The notes beneath the pieces were generated by a model. That model saw only the letters and a program-made list of their open reading frames with translations. It had not been told where the DNA came from and ran no database searches. DNA of 64,000 bases from Lactococcus garvieae subsp. garvieae (GTDB taxonomy: Bacteria; Bacillota; Bacilli; Lactobacillales; Streptococcaceae): assembly GCF_029024465.1 (NCBI RefSeq), contig NZ_CP118950.1, forward strand, positions 1,426,001-1,490,000. The letters are read 5' to 3'. The position numbers and the translations under genes were made by a program. Below are positions 54,443 through 63,243 of this stretch, in pieces (position 1 is the first letter of the stretch; each line of letters starts with the position of its first letter).

Positions 54443-54490
54443 AAAACTCTCCTTTCCTTTAATTATACTTTATTCTTTAGAATATTCCAA

Positions 54491-55159
54491 TCAAAATCCT
54501 TTAGAAATGTACATGTAGCACTTATTTTGCTCTGCTTGATAGAGGAGAGGATGAATGTAACGAATTTTTTCAGCTTGAAGCACCAAATCCTCAAAATTAT
54601 AGCCTGTCAAACGAATATAATCATCATTTTCATCAGCAGTTGTCAAATCGGATAGTTCTTGTGCATCGGTGAATTGACCTTCAAAATTCGCCTTTCTCAT
54701 AATGATATAATCGCCTTCTTGTTCCAAAACATAATGTGGAAAAATCTGTGCGACTTCATAAATGATTTGAGCCGTCATCTTCAGTGGAAACTCACTAAAG
54801 ACAACCGCTTCTTCCTGCGCATTGCGGTAGCAAAAACCAAAAGATTTGCCGGATAGATTTAAGCGCATAAAGCGGAAATTTTCTGTTCCTTCTTTTCCTT
54901 CAAGATGAAAATTAGGCTGGGCTTGAAACATCTTCAGATCACGTGACAACTCAAAGAAATAGTCTGTAGCATCTTGGGGAGAACGTTTTTGATAAAGTTC
55001 TGCAAAATAAGCATTGATTACACTTGAAGGCGGAGTCACCAACAGCATTTTTTCCTTTTCATCGTCTAAATTTGCTAAACGATTTTCCAAAAAGACACGG
55101 TCTTGAGCCATGTAGCCTCCGTATTTCAAACCTAAATCAATATATTCCTTATTTTTCAC
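54491..55159 (-). CDS. conserved hypothetical protein next to miaA
   Basis: 222 residues, soluble, acidic and not recognised. It has [21 protein letters not shown] near residue 40, [19 protein letters not shown] in the middle, and ends [25 protein letters not shown]. It overlaps miaA by 11 bp, so it is co-translated with it. No motif points to a function. Confidence 0.7.
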   Translation of the reverse strand: MKNKEYIDLGLKYGGYMAQDRVFLENRLANLDDEKEKMLLVTPPSSVINAYFAELYQKRSPQDATDYFFELSRDLKMFQAQPNFHLEGKEGTENFRFMRLNLSGKSFGFCYRNAQEEAVVFSEFPLKMTAQIIYEVAQIFPHYVLEQEGDYIIMRKANFEGQFTDAQELSDLTTADENDDYIRLTGYNFEDLVLQAEKIRYIHPLLYQAEQNKCYMYISKGF

Positions 55160-56042
55160 TTTTTTCCTCCATATTTAAAAATTCTCTTGCACATATTATA
55201 GCATTTTCTGGGTAATCTTCAGCAAAGACATCGTAAAAATCGACATTCATCCGGTTGCGGAACCAAGTCAATTGACGTTTCGCATATCTTCGTGAATTTC
55301 TTTTTACAAGTTCCACTGCCTCTTCAAGTGAGATTTCCCCTGAGAAATAAGGGAAAAACTCCTTATAGCCAATACCTTTTGCAGCTTGAACCTCGGGGTG
55401 ATTTTCAAATAAAGCTTGTGCTTCTTCAAGTAAGCCCTGTTCCAACATATCGTCTACCCGATGATTTATTCGATCATAGAGTATTGTTCTTTCTGCATTC
55501 AGACCGAGAAGACAAAACTCATAGTCAGACGCTTGATTTTCACCTGTACCAAAAGCTTCCAGCTCAAGAAAACGCATTGCCCTTCGCCGATTCAACTCAG
55601 GAATATCTTGGGAAACACGCGCAAATAACTCTTCATCAGAGAGTTTCTCTAAGCTTCGACGCAGTTCCATCATTGCCTCATGATTTTCTTGCCCTCCTAA
55701 GTGATACCCCTCAACAAGACTCTGGATATAAAGCCCCGTGCCACCGACAATAATCGGAAGCTTTCCTCGAGAAATAATTTGCTCTATGCAAACGGTAGCT
55801 TCTTGAACAAAGTCAAAAGCAGAATAATTTTCATTTACATCTCGTACATCAATTAAATGATGCACTGCTGCGGACTGTTCTTCTGGACTTGCCTTGGCTG
55901 TCCCGATATCCAGCCCACGATAGACTTGTTGCGAATCGCCTGAAATAATCTCACCATCAAAAACTTGGGCCAGCTGAATACCTAAAGCTGTTTTACCTAC
56001 AGCTGTTGGTCCGACCACGACTATTACCTTATTTTTTTTCAT
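55149..56042 (-). CDS. miaA: tRNA dimethylallyltransferase
   Basis: 297 residues. P-loop [17 protein letters not shown] at the N-terminus, then [52 protein letters not shown], and [17 protein letters not shown] at the end. It adds the isopentenyl group to A37 of tRNAs reading UNN codons. Complete. Confidence 0.96.
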   Translation of the reverse strand: MKKNKVIVVVGPTAVGKTALGIQLAQVFDGEIISGDSQQVYRGLDIGTAKASPEEQSAAVHHLIDVRDVNENYSAFDFVQEATVCIEQIISRGKLPIIVGGTGLYIQSLVEGYHLGGQENHEAMMELRRSLEKLSDEELFARVSQDIPELNRRRAMRFLELEAFGTGENQASDYEFCLLGLNAERTILYDRINHRVDDMLEQGLLEEAQALFENHPEVQAAKGIGYKEFFPYFSGEISLEEAVELVKRNSRRYAKRQLTWFRNRMNVDFYDVFAEDYPENAIICAREFLNMEEKSEK

Positions 56043-56143
56043 ATAATATTTTCTATTAATTTTCTTATCTTTCTTGTCCGGTGTACGAAGATATCTTCTT
56101 TTATTATAGCATTTTTCTACTTAGGAACTCTTTTACCATATAA

Positions 56144-56170
56144 AAATCCTCATCTTACACATGAGGATTT
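56144..56170 (-). terminator. terminator of the deacetylase gene
   Basis: AAATCCTCAT / ATGAGGATTT with a seven-base loop and a T-rich 3' side on the minus strand. Confidence 0.8.
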
Positions 56171-56173
56171 CAT

Positions 56174-57601
56174 TTATTGTGTTGCATTGTAATAAACGTG
56201 TGAATTTTCAAGTTTGCCACGTGCTTGTATGAGTTGATTAACTGTTACAAATGTGTAACCTTGATTTTTTAGTTTTTGAATCACTCTTGCTGCCCCATCG
56301 ACAGAGGTATCATAAATATCATGCATGAGGATAATGGAGCCATCATAAACTTCATTCATGACAACTTGTTCAATTTGATCCACATTTTTACTTTCCCAAT
56401 CTAAAGAGTCTACACTCCACTGAATAATCGGGGTTTGTGCCATTTTATTGATTTGAGGTGTTGTGGCACCGTAAGGAGGGCGTAAGCCTTGAGGACGAAT
56501 CCCCACTGTCTTTTGCATCAAATCTGAAGTTTTTTTGATTTCATCTTGTGCTTGTTTTGCAGGGAGTTGTGGCAGATTCTCGTGATTATACGTATGTGAG
56601 CCCACTTGATTTCCTAAAGCATGTTCTTTTTTAACTAATTCTGGATAGAGTTCCAGACGGTTTCCGAGTACGAAAAATGTCGCAGGAACATTTGCCTTCT
56701 TTAAAATGGAAAGCAAGCGTGGTGTAGTTTGTGGGTCTGGTCCATCATCAAAAGTTAAAGCCACTAATTTCTTATGTGCCAGCGCTTTACTTTGCACCTG
56801 TTGAGCAGAAGGAATTTTTATTTTCGAATGTTGCGCTTCTTCTTTTAAATCCCCCACTAAAATCTGTGGTTTGACAATCTCGCCTAACTCACTCAGTGGC
56901 ACTGAAACTTTAGTATATAAGTTTGTACTACTGTTGACTTGACCCGGTCTCAAAAAGAAATCCAGACATTTATTATCCAAGATAAAAGCATTAAAATTTT
57001 TCTCCATCGGCTGCAATCCCGCACTTAATACCTGCTTGGCCCTCTGATTTGAATTCTCTTGGAGCTTCACCATTTTCTCATAAATATTTTGTGCGATACT
57101 GCTGAGATCGTCCTTGTCCTTAAATAGATCAGAAAGCTGTAACTCCTTATTTTCTTTCAAATTGTAAGTTTTAGTGATGACTTGGTTTTCAGCTTGGACA
57201 CGCGCATTGCTTTTGCGCATCACATTAAATTTGAAACTCACGATATCTGGGGAAAACTCATAAGTTTCAAAGGATTGAAACAATGAACCCTTCTCATCCG
57301 TATCCTTCTCTGGTGTACAGTCTTTAAAAGAAGAAAGTTCATGATTGGAAAATTCTTCCAACTTTTGATTAATCACTTTATTTTTTGTCTTGGGATAATT
57401 CATCAAGATATGATAACCTTGGTCTTCCTGCTTCGTTTCAATCCCTACTTCTTTAGATGCTATGCTTCGAATATAAGTATTCACGGAAGTCTTCTTGTTT
57501 TCTTTTTCTGTTTCTGTTGTTTTCACCAGTATGCTGGCTGCTCCGAAAACAATCGCAAGCGCTAGTATCGCACTTCCTGCTTTCAGCACTTTCTTCTTCA
57601 T
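56174..57601 (-). CDS. membrane-anchored polysaccharide deacetylase (NodB domain)
   Basis: 475 residues: N-terminal anchor (about 7-25), an intermediate DUF3298/PdaC-like domain (about 50-250), then a NodB deacetylase domain: VALTFDDGPDPQTTPRLL with the catalytic Asp and the metal-binding Asp, GSHTYNHENL with the two His, RPPYG and HDIYDTSVDGAARVI. It probably N-deacetylates peptidoglycan GlcNAc (lysozyme resistance) like streptococcal PgdA. I set the start at 57601; the frame continues 22 codons upstream without a ribosome binding site. Confidence 0.88.
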   Translation of the reverse strand: MKKKVLKAGSAILALAIVFGAASILVKTTETEKENKKTSVNTYIRSIASKEVGIETKQEDQGYHILMNYPKTKNKVINQKLEEFSNHELSSFKDCTPEKDTDEKGSLFQSFETYEFSPDIVSFKFNVMRKSNARVQAENQVITKTYNLKENKELQLSDLFKDKDDLSSIAQNIYEKMVKLQENSNQRAKQVLSAGLQPMEKNFNAFILDNKCLDFFLRPGQVNSSTNLYTKVSVPLSELGEIVKPQILVGDLKEEAQHSKIKIPSAQQVQSKALAHKKLVALTFDDGPDPQTTPRLLSILKKANVPATFFVLGNRLELYPELVKKEHALGNQVGSHTYNHENLPQLPAKQAQDEIKKTSDLMQKTVGIRPQGLRPPYGATTPQINKMAQTPIIQWSVDSLDWESKNVDQIEQVVMNEVYDGSIILMHDIYDTSVDGAARVIQKLKNQGYTFVTVNQLIQARGKLENSHVYYNATQ

Positions 57602-57792
57602 GATTGCCTCTTTTTCTCCTCTATATGTCTCTACTGTTAAGATAACAATAATTTTTGACACTTTCAAATATTTAGTATACTTTCTAGGAAAAGAAGCTTA
57701 AAATATTGGGTATAGAGCCCGACAAATGTTATAATAACTTTATAAGTTTATCAAAGTAACATAGGATGATTATGGACAATAAGGAGGAGAGC

Positions 57793-57972
57793 ATGAATAA
57801 ATATCTTAAGGGCTACCTAATAGGTAAAGCCATTGAAATTACAGTTGCCGGTACTGCGGTAATGGTTGCTAAACATAAGGGATTAATTGATGCGGAAATG
57901 CGTCCTACCTTTAAAGAAGACGCTTTTGCTGAAAGTCAAAAACGTGCAAAACGCAAACGACTTGCGCGCTAA
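57793..57972 (+). CDS. DUF3042 small protein 1
   Basis: 59 residues: one membrane-like helix (GYLIGKAIEITVAGTAVMVA) and a basic tail (ESQKRAKRKRLAR). Preceded by AAGGAGGAG. It forms a tandem pair with the next gene. Function unknown for the family. Confidence 0.8.
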   Translation: MNKYLKGYLIGKAIEITVAGTAVMVAKHKGLIDAEMRPTFKEDAFAESQKRAKRKRLAR

Positions 57973-58004
57973 AACATACTAAAATTACTTTTGGAGGTCT
58001 ACCT

Positions 58005-58175
58005 ATGAATAAAAATCTCATCACTGGTTTCGTTGCCGGTAACATTGTCACTCTTGCTGCTTTATTCACTGCAGGCGCAATCTACAAAAAACGTGTTGTT
58101 GACCCGATTGAACATAAATGGGAGTTTGCTCAAGAAAGTCGTAAAAAAGCAAACCGTAAACGTATTGCTCATTAA
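58005..58175 (+). CDS. DUF3042 small protein 2
   Basis: 56 residues: MNKNLITGFVAGNIVTLAAL with one membrane helix, and the tail QESRKKANRKRIAH, which is clearly related to the tail of the gene before it. GGAGG lies eight bases before the ATG. 32 bp downstream of its paralogue; one transcript ending at 58218. Confidence 0.82.
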   Translation: MNKNLITGFVAGNIVTLAALFTAGAIYKKRVVDPIEHKWEFAQESRKKANRKRIAH

Positions 58176-58177
58176 TT

Positions 58178-58218
58178 AAAAAAATGCGTGCTACTTACAT
58201 GTAGAACGCATTTTTTAT
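58178..58218 (+). terminator. terminator of the DUF3042 pair
   Basis: AAAAAATGCGT, a 16-base region, ACGCATTTTTT; also usable by the converging DUF1048 gene. Confidence 0.8.
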
Positions 58219-58486
58219 TTATCAAAATTCTCTTTTTGATCAAGCAAGCTGTCACTAAAAGCCGCAACATCGTTCCCTGTAACGTCAAGCACAGCTTGAT
58301 TATGCTTCACACCCTCTTCAAAAATGGCAAGCAATTCTCCAAGAACCTGAAGATCAGAAACACCAATCTTAAAAAAATATCGCTGAATCTCCTTATAAAC
58401 GATACCATAATCCTTTGGTAGTTTTTTCACAGCATTTTGAAGAGCGTACCACTCTTTTTTTCTTCAATGATTTCCTTGAGCTTCAT
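58215..58486 (-). pseudogene. DUF1048 gene with a frameshift in an A7 run
   Basis: The gene starts at the ATG at 58486 (GGGAG in front) and reads MKLKEIIEEKK; after GAAGAAAAAAAG the zero frame ends in 12 codons. The -1 frame continues EWYALQNAVKKLPKDYGIVYKEIQRYFFKIG and on to KENFDK, a typical DUF1048 domain related to the neighbour at 58488. The shift lies at A-AAA-AAG. It may be a one-base loss, a sequencing error, phase variation or programmed -1 frameshifting. Confidence 0.7.
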
Positions 58487-58487
58487 T

Positions 58488-58850
58488 CTATTGTCTCCCT
58501 AATTTTTTTGCTACATTTCGATTAAGTTGCTCGCGGCATTTGTCTCGGTAGGATTTATTGGGGATGGGACGTCGTTGATCGAACAGCTCCGCAACAAAAG
58601 CTTCCTTATCCTCACCAATGACAGCTGAAACATCTTCATGATCAAATGCTGTTTCTTCAAAAAATTCAAGTAAGCTACTCATGATGGGGATAAGATTTCT
58701 CCCTGTCAAATCACTATATCTTTGGATTTCTTCATCAAGCTCTGCCCATATGCGTTGGTAACTCTCTGGCAGACGTTTCACTCTTGCTGCAAAATCTGCC
58801 CTCGCCACAGTCATATCTTTTCCTGTTATTCTCTCCCAAAAATTCATCAT
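58488..58850 (-). CDS. DUF1048 family protein
   Basis: 120 residues, alpha-helical, soluble: NFWERITGKDMTVARADFAARVKRLPESYQRIWAELDEEIQRY. DUF1048 proteins are commonly encoded beside PadR regulators, as here. It overlaps the PadR gene by 4 bp and is followed one base after its stop by the frameshifted paralogue. Confidence 0.85.
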   Translation of the reverse strand: MMNFWERITGKDMTVARADFAARVKRLPESYQRIWAELDEEIQRYSDLTGRNLIPIMSSLLEFFEETAFDHEDVSAVIGEDKEAFVAELFDQRRPIPNKSYRDKCREQLNRNVAKKLGRQ

Positions 58851-59173
58851 TTCTCCTTATTTCTTATCTCAGAAAGTTTTTCTGAGATAAAATCCCAACG
58901 CACCCAAAATGCTGCCAGTTCCTCTTCTCCCGCAGTATTCAACTTAAAAAACTTACGTGATGGACCTTTTTCTGAGGCTTTTTTTTCTGTCTCCAGTAAG
59001 TTTTGCCGTTCAAGCCGAGAAGTTATCGTATAAACTGTGCCTTCTGCTACGTTAGTAAATCCTAATTCTTTTAATTGCTGTGTGATGGCATAACCATAGG
59101 TTTCTCCTTGGCTGATGATTTGTAAGACACAACCTTCTAAAACACCCTTGAGCATTTCCGTATTATTTTCCAT
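58847..59173 (-). CDS. PadR-family transcriptional regulator
   Basis: 108 residues: PadR winged helix (MLKGVLEGCVLQIISQGETYGYAITQQL, AEGTVYTITSRLERQNLLE, GPSRKFFKLNTAGEEELAAFW). Starts at the ATG at 59173 with AGGAG five bases upstream. It heads the operon with the two DUF1048 genes and is probably autoregulated through the inverted repeat at 59182-59225. Confidence 0.9.
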   Translation of the reverse strand: MENNTEMLKGVLEGCVLQIISQGETYGYAITQQLKELGFTNVAEGTVYTITSRLERQNLLETEKKASEKGPSRKFFKLNTAGEEELAAFWVRWDFISEKLSEIRNKEK

Positions 59174-59181
59174 TACCACTC

Positions 59182-59225
59182 CTAATATGTATTACTAAGT
59201 ACACCTATATAGTAACACATATTAG
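59182..59225. promoter_or_regulatory. PadR operator: 16-bp inverted repeat
   Basis: CTAATATGTATTACTA (59182-59197) and TAGTAACACATATTAG (59210-59225) match as inverted arms in 15 of 16 positions around a 12-bp centre that contains the putative -10. PadR sites typically have ATGT..ACAT cores, which are present. Confidence 0.7.
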
Positions 59226-59333
59226 TGGCGTAACAAAGTGAAATACTTTTTCTTACGCCATTTAAGCTTAATCATTTGATTTCTCATCTAATCGTGGTAG
59301 AATAGTAAAAATTATGAAAGAGGTTTTAGAGAC

Positions 59334-60266
59334 TTGAAACAAGAAACAACTTTTGCTCACACTAAATTTGCCAATCCTTTTATGAATGCATCTGGTGTAC
59401 ATTGTATGACTATCGAGGATCTGCAAGAATTAGAAAAATCTGATGCAGGCGCTTATATCACTAAAAGCTGTACCTTGGAAAAGAGAGAAGGCAATCCTTC
59501 TCCGCGTTATGTCGACTTAGATTTAGGAAGCATTAACTCTATGGGTCTTCCTAATCTAGGGTTCAACTATTACCTAGATTATGTTTTGGAAGTACAACAA
59601 AATCAAGATACACCAATCTTTTTCTCCATTGCTGGTATGAGTCCCGAAGAAAATCTTGAAATGCTGGATAGTATTCAAAAGAGCGCATTTTCAGGTATTA
59701 CTGAGCTTAACCTCTCATGTCCAAACGTACCAGGTAAACCTCAATTAGCCTATGATTTCCAAGCAACAGAGCAACTGTTAGAAAAAGTATTTGCTTTCTT
59801 CAAAAAACCTTTGGGTGTTAAGCTTCCGCCATATTTTGACTTGGCACATTTCGATCAAATGGCTGATATTCTTAACAAGTTTCCCCTCACTTACGTCAAC
59901 TCTGTCAACAGTGTCGGAAATGCCCTCTATATCGATACTGAAGAGGAAGCTGTTGTGATTAAACCTAAAAATGGTTTCGGCGGTCTTGGTGGTCAATACA
60001 TCAAACCAACTGCTTTAGCCAATGTGCGTGCCTTCTACACACGTCTTAAACCAGAAATACAAATCATCGGAACAGGCGGTATCGAAACAGGTCAAGATGC
60101 TTTTGAACATCTTCTCTGTGGTGCAAGCATGCTCCAAATTGGGACAGCCCTCCACAAAGAAGGTCCAGAAATTTTCACAAGAATCCGTAGAGAACTTCAA
60201 GAAATCATGGACAAAAAAGGCTATCAATCTATTGACGAATTCCGTGGTAAACTCAAAAGTCTCTAA
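59334..60266 (+). CDS. pyrDA: dihydroorotate dehydrogenase A (class 1A, fumarate-dependent)
   Basis: 310 residues, full length. FMN enzyme of pyrimidine synthesis that uses fumarate as acceptor; characteristic of lactococci. [15 protein letters not shown] at the start, catalytic Cys in [13 protein letters not shown], Lys in [31 protein letters not shown] at the end. TTG start at 59334 with GAAAGAGG ten bases upstream. Single gene with its own terminator. Confidence 0.96.
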   Translation: MKQETTFAHTKFANPFMNASGVHCMTIEDLQELEKSDAGAYITKSCTLEKREGNPSPRYVDLDLGSINSMGLPNLGFNYYLDYVLEVQQNQDTPIFFSIAGMSPEENLEMLDSIQKSAFSGITELNLSCPNVPGKPQLAYDFQATEQLLEKVFAFFKKPLGVKLPPYFDLAHFDQMADILNKFPLTYVNSVNSVGNALYIDTEEEAVVIKPKNGFGGLGGQYIKPTALANVRAFYTRLKPEIQIIGTGGIETGQDAFEHLLCGASMLQIGTALHKEGPEIFTRIRRELQEIMDKKGYQSIDEFRGKLKSL

Positions 60267-60279
60267 ATATAAAAATTAA

Positions 60280-60304
60280 ACTAAGGCAAAACCTTAGTTT
60301 TTCT
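60280..60304 (+). terminator. pyrDA: pyrDA terminator
   Basis: AAACTAAGG-CAAAA-CCTTAGTTT then TTCTTTT. Confidence 0.82.
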
Positions 60305-60313
60305 TTTCCAATT

Positions 60314-60366
60314 TTTATAGGATACCCTATAAATAACTTGACTTTATTTAGCATGTGCTGTAAAAT
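60314..60366 (+). promoter_or_regulatory. mts promoter with two operator palindromes
   Basis: Promoter TTGACT (60338-60343), 17 bp, TAAAAT (60361-60366). Overlapping the -35 is a palindrome with arms TAAATAA (60330-60336) and TTATTTA (60344-60350) around CTTGACT, which closely resembles the SloR/ScaR recognition element of streptococcal Mn-dependent DtxR-type repressors. Just upstream is TTTATAGGATACCCTATAAA (60314-60333), a second palindrome with 8-bp arms. Confidence 0.72.
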
Positions 60367-60372
60367 AGTGTT

Positions 60373-60623
60373 TAAGACTTCATACAAGAAATTATTTTTT
60401 ACTTTTTAGAATTCATGCCCTTCCATTTCATGCTAAGACAGAGCAGGAAGAAAACAAAATTTATAGAAAGAAATGTTAATCTACATACCTTTCACACTAC
60501 CTTCAGTATGAAGCTTATTTTTATATACCCAAATTTTCAAAAACTCAAAACACGCTATCGACACCAAACTAAATCTTGGGCGCCAACAGTAGCTCACTGT
60601 GAACTTTAAAAACAAGGAAAATA
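60373..60623 (+). other. ~250-nt leader of the Mn transporter operon
   Basis: From the predicted start near 60373 to the ATG at 60624 no gene is convincing; an open frame of 64 codons at 60415-60609 has no ribosome binding site. A small hairpin (CAGT-AGCTC-ACTG, near 60589) lies just before the gene. I see no yybP-ykoY Mn riboswitch motif. The length suggests post-initiation control or a second promoter. Confidence 0.4.
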
Positions 60624-61358
60624 ATGTTAAAAATTTCAAATTTATCCGTCGAATATAAAGGTAACCTTGCCTTAGAAAATATATCACTACATATACCTGA
60701 AGGCTCCTGTACAGGAGTTATTGGACCTAACGGTGCGGGGAAGTCAACTTTGATGAAAAGCATCTTAGAGATGATCCCAACCAAATCCGGTTCAGTCACC
60801 ATCGATGAAACCCCACTCAAAACTTTCAAGAGAAAGATTGCCTATGTTGCACAACGTAGCGAAATTGATCTTAGCTTTCCAATCACGGTCTTTGATACCG
60901 TTTTGACAGGTACATATCCCAACTTAAAACTCTTTCAAAAGCCCCGTAAAAAAGAAAGACAAAAAGCGGAACATGCACTTCATAAACTTGGCTTGGACAA
61001 TTTTAAAGAGCGCCAGTTAAGTGCTTTGTCTGGCGGACAATTGCAACGTGTTTTCATCGCTCGTGCACTGGCCCAAGAAGCTGACTATTACTTTTTAGAT
61101 GAACCTTTTGTGGGTATCGATATGATGAGCGAAAAAATCATCATTAATATACTTGAAGAGTTACGCCAGAATGGTAAAACGATTATCATTGTTCACCACA
61201 ATCTTCATAACGTTAAAGCATATTTTGATTATCTGGTTATTCTTAATAAAAAACTTATTTGTGCTGATTATACTGCCCAATCTTTCACTAATGAAAATCT
61301 TCAAAGAGCGTACGGTGAAGCCTTAGGCGATATCATCATCAAGGAAAGCGAGGGCTAG
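60624..61358 (+). CDS. mtsB: manganese ABC transporter, ATP-binding protein
   Basis: 244 residues: Walker A GPNGAGKSTLMK, Q-loop VAQR, signature LSGGQLQRVFIARAL, Walker B YYFLDEPFVGID. Cytoplasmic ATPase of a metal-chelate (LraI/PsaA-type) importer. First gene of an ATPase-permease-lipoprotein operon under a SloR-like operator. Mn is favoured over Zn by the binding protein and the operator. Confidence 0.92.
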   Translation: MLKISNLSVEYKGNLALENISLHIPEGSCTGVIGPNGAGKSTLMKSILEMIPTKSGSVTIDETPLKTFKRKIAYVAQRSEIDLSFPITVFDTVLTGTYPNLKLFQKPRKKERQKAEHALHKLGLDNFKERQLSALSGGQLQRVFIARALAQEADYYFLDEPFVGIDMMSEKIIINILEELRQNGKTIIIVHHNLHNVKAYFDYLVILNKKLICADYTAQSFTNENLQRAYGEALGDIIIKESEG

Positions 61359-61363
61359 TCTCA

Positions 61364-62218
61364 GTGGATATTTTATTTTTTCTTTCAGATATAACAGGCC
61401 TTACTGTAACCATGCTGAGTGCTTTTATCGCTTCCATTTTATTAGGGATAATCTCCGGAATTTTAGGGAGTTTTATCGTCTTGAGACGTCTTTCTCTCAT
61501 GGGTGATGCTTTATCTCACGCTGTCTTGCCTGGGGTTGCTGTCTCCTACATGCTAGGGATAAATGTTTTGATTGGCGCAACAGTATCTGGGATTTTAGGT
61601 GCCATTCTGATTCAATTTATCATCAAACATAGTAATTTGAAGACAGATGCTTCGATTGGTATTATCCTAAGTAGCTTCTTTGCTCTAGGAATCATATTAA
61701 TCACAAAAGCTGAAAGTGGTGCAGACCTTAACCATATTCTTTTTGGAAATATCCTTGCCGTTACTCCACACGAACTTGTTCAGTCTTTCGTTTTATTGAT
61801 TGCTGTTGTTCTGGTAGTCAAACTCTTCTTCAAGGAGCTACTTATTACTTCCTTTGATCCAACTATGTCTAAAGCTTATGGTTTAAACAATACTTTTTAT
61901 CACTATTTATTGATGATTTTGCTGACACTTTTTACAATTTCTGCCTTGTCACAAGTCGGAATTGTTCTTGTGGTTGCCATGCTTATCATTCCTGCCTCTA
62001 TTTCTTACCTCTGGGTAAATAAATTGCCATATATGATCGCGATGTCTTCTGTCTTAGGTGTATTATTTGGTATTTTGGGCGTTATTATCAGCTTCCAATA
62101 CGATCTGCCTACAAGCGCAACCATTGTAATCGTTGGGGCACTTACCTTTGCCCTCTCCTTCTTCCTCAGCCCTCGCAACGGATTTATCCGCTATCCTAAG
62201 AAAGGACCTCAATCATGA
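61364..62218 (+). CDS. mtsC: manganese ABC transporter, permease
   Basis: 284 residues, about eight membrane helices, of the ABC-3 family: LGSFIVLRRLSLMGDALSHAVLPGVAVSY is the coupling signature. GTG start at 61364, with GAGGG ten bases upstream, 5 bp after the ATPase stop. It overlaps the binding-protein gene by 4 bp (ATGA). Confidence 0.92.
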   Translation: MDILFFLSDITGLTVTMLSAFIASILLGIISGILGSFIVLRRLSLMGDALSHAVLPGVAVSYMLGINVLIGATVSGILGAILIQFIIKHSNLKTDASIGIILSSFFALGIILITKAESGADLNHILFGNILAVTPHELVQSFVLLIAVVLVVKLFFKELLITSFDPTMSKAYGLNNTFYHYLLMILLTLFTISALSQVGIVLVVAMLIIPASISYLWVNKLPYMIAMSSVLGVLFGILGVIISFQYDLPTSATIVIVGALTFALSFFLSPRNGFIRYPKKGPQS

Positions 62219-63144
62219 ACCGCAAACAGCTCTCTTTAATTGCCCTTTTAGCCTCACTTCTGCTACTTCTTACAGCATGCTCGCCTAAAAAAGAAGAAAG
62301 TATGGCATCTGATAAACTTAAGGTTGTAACCACCTACTCCATCATTGCCGATATTGCCGAAAATATCGGGAAAGACCATGTGGATGTTTATAGCATGGTC
62401 CCACGTGGCACGGATCCTCATCAGTACGATCCGAAACCCAATGACACTCAAGCAGTCGAAAAAGCCGACCTTGTTTTTTACAATGGCCTCAATTTGGAAA
62501 CTGGAAAAGGTTGGTTTGATAAGCTGATTAAAAATAGTCGTAAAGAAGATTCAACCTTTATGGTTAGCCAAGGTGTTACTCCCATTCACTTAAGTGAAAA
62601 AGGCAAAGAAAGTGAAGAAGACCCGCATGCTTGGCTGAATATTCAAAACGGCATTATTTATGCCCAAAATATCGAAAAGGAACTTTCAAAGAAAGATCCT
62701 CAGCATAAAGAAGATTATCAAAAAAATCTCAAAGCATATACAGATAAGCTACAACAGCTGGACACAGAAGCAAAAGCTAAGATTGCAACCATTCCGGAGG
62801 AAGACCGAATCTTGGTTACCAGTGAAGGTGCTTTTAAGTACTTCTCAAAACAATACGGCCTTACAGCTGAATATATCTGGGAAATCAATACAGACAACCA
62901 AGGTACACCAGCCCAACTCAACCGTATCAACACGATTGTTAAAGATAAAAATGTAAAAGCACTCTTTGTGGAAACCAGCGTTTCACCAAAAACGATGGAA
63001 TCTGTCTCTAGACAAACCGGTGTAAAAATCTACTCGAAAATCTTTACTGATTCACTTGCTGACGAAGGTCAGAAAGGTGACACCTATTACGATATGCTCA
63101 AATGGAATATTGACCATATCACTGATGGGTTAAGTGGTAAGTAA
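62215..63144 (+). CDS. mtsA: manganese-binding lipoprotein (LraI/PsaA family)
   Basis: 309 residues: lipoprotein signal with lipobox LTAC (Cys at about 22), then a cluster A-I solute-binding fold. The four metal ligands of PsaA-type proteins are visible: His in TDPHQYDP, His in EDPHAWLN, Glu in VTSEGAFKYF, Asp in FTDSLADEG. No His-rich zinc loop, which favours Mn. Last gene of the operon. Confidence 0.93.
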   Translation: MNRKQLSLIALLASLLLLLTACSPKKEESMASDKLKVVTTYSIIADIAENIGKDHVDVYSMVPRGTDPHQYDPKPNDTQAVEKADLVFYNGLNLETGKGWFDKLIKNSRKEDSTFMVSQGVTPIHLSEKGKESEEDPHAWLNIQNGIIYAQNIEKELSKKDPQHKEDYQKNLKAYTDKLQQLDTEAKAKIATIPEEDRILVTSEGAFKYFSKQYGLTAEYIWEINTDNQGTPAQLNRINTIVKDKNVKALFVETSVSPKTMESVSRQTGVKIYSKIFTDSLADEGQKGDTYYDMLKWNIDHITDGLSGK

Positions 63145-63158
63145 TCACCATTTTCTTA

Positions 63159-63207
63159 AGGATATCAAAAAAACTACCAACTTCTTGGTAGTTTTTTTTG
63201 ATATCCT
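63159..63207. terminator. bidirectional terminator, near-perfect 49-bp palindrome
   Basis: AGGATATCAAAAAAACTACC.. and its inverse flank a short loop; converging mtsA and gnd both end here. The arms extend beyond the usual stem. Confidence 0.9.
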
Positions 63208-63243
63208 CTTATACATGAGCTTGAGCTCAGCGAGGTTTCTCTT

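Noticed and set aside
55292-55753. 153-codon open frame opposite miaA
   Set aside because: Antisense shadow of miaA; the sequence has no domain and no start signals.
60415-60609. 64-codon open frame in the mts leader
   Set aside because: No ribosome binding site, no recognisable protein; better explained as leader RNA.
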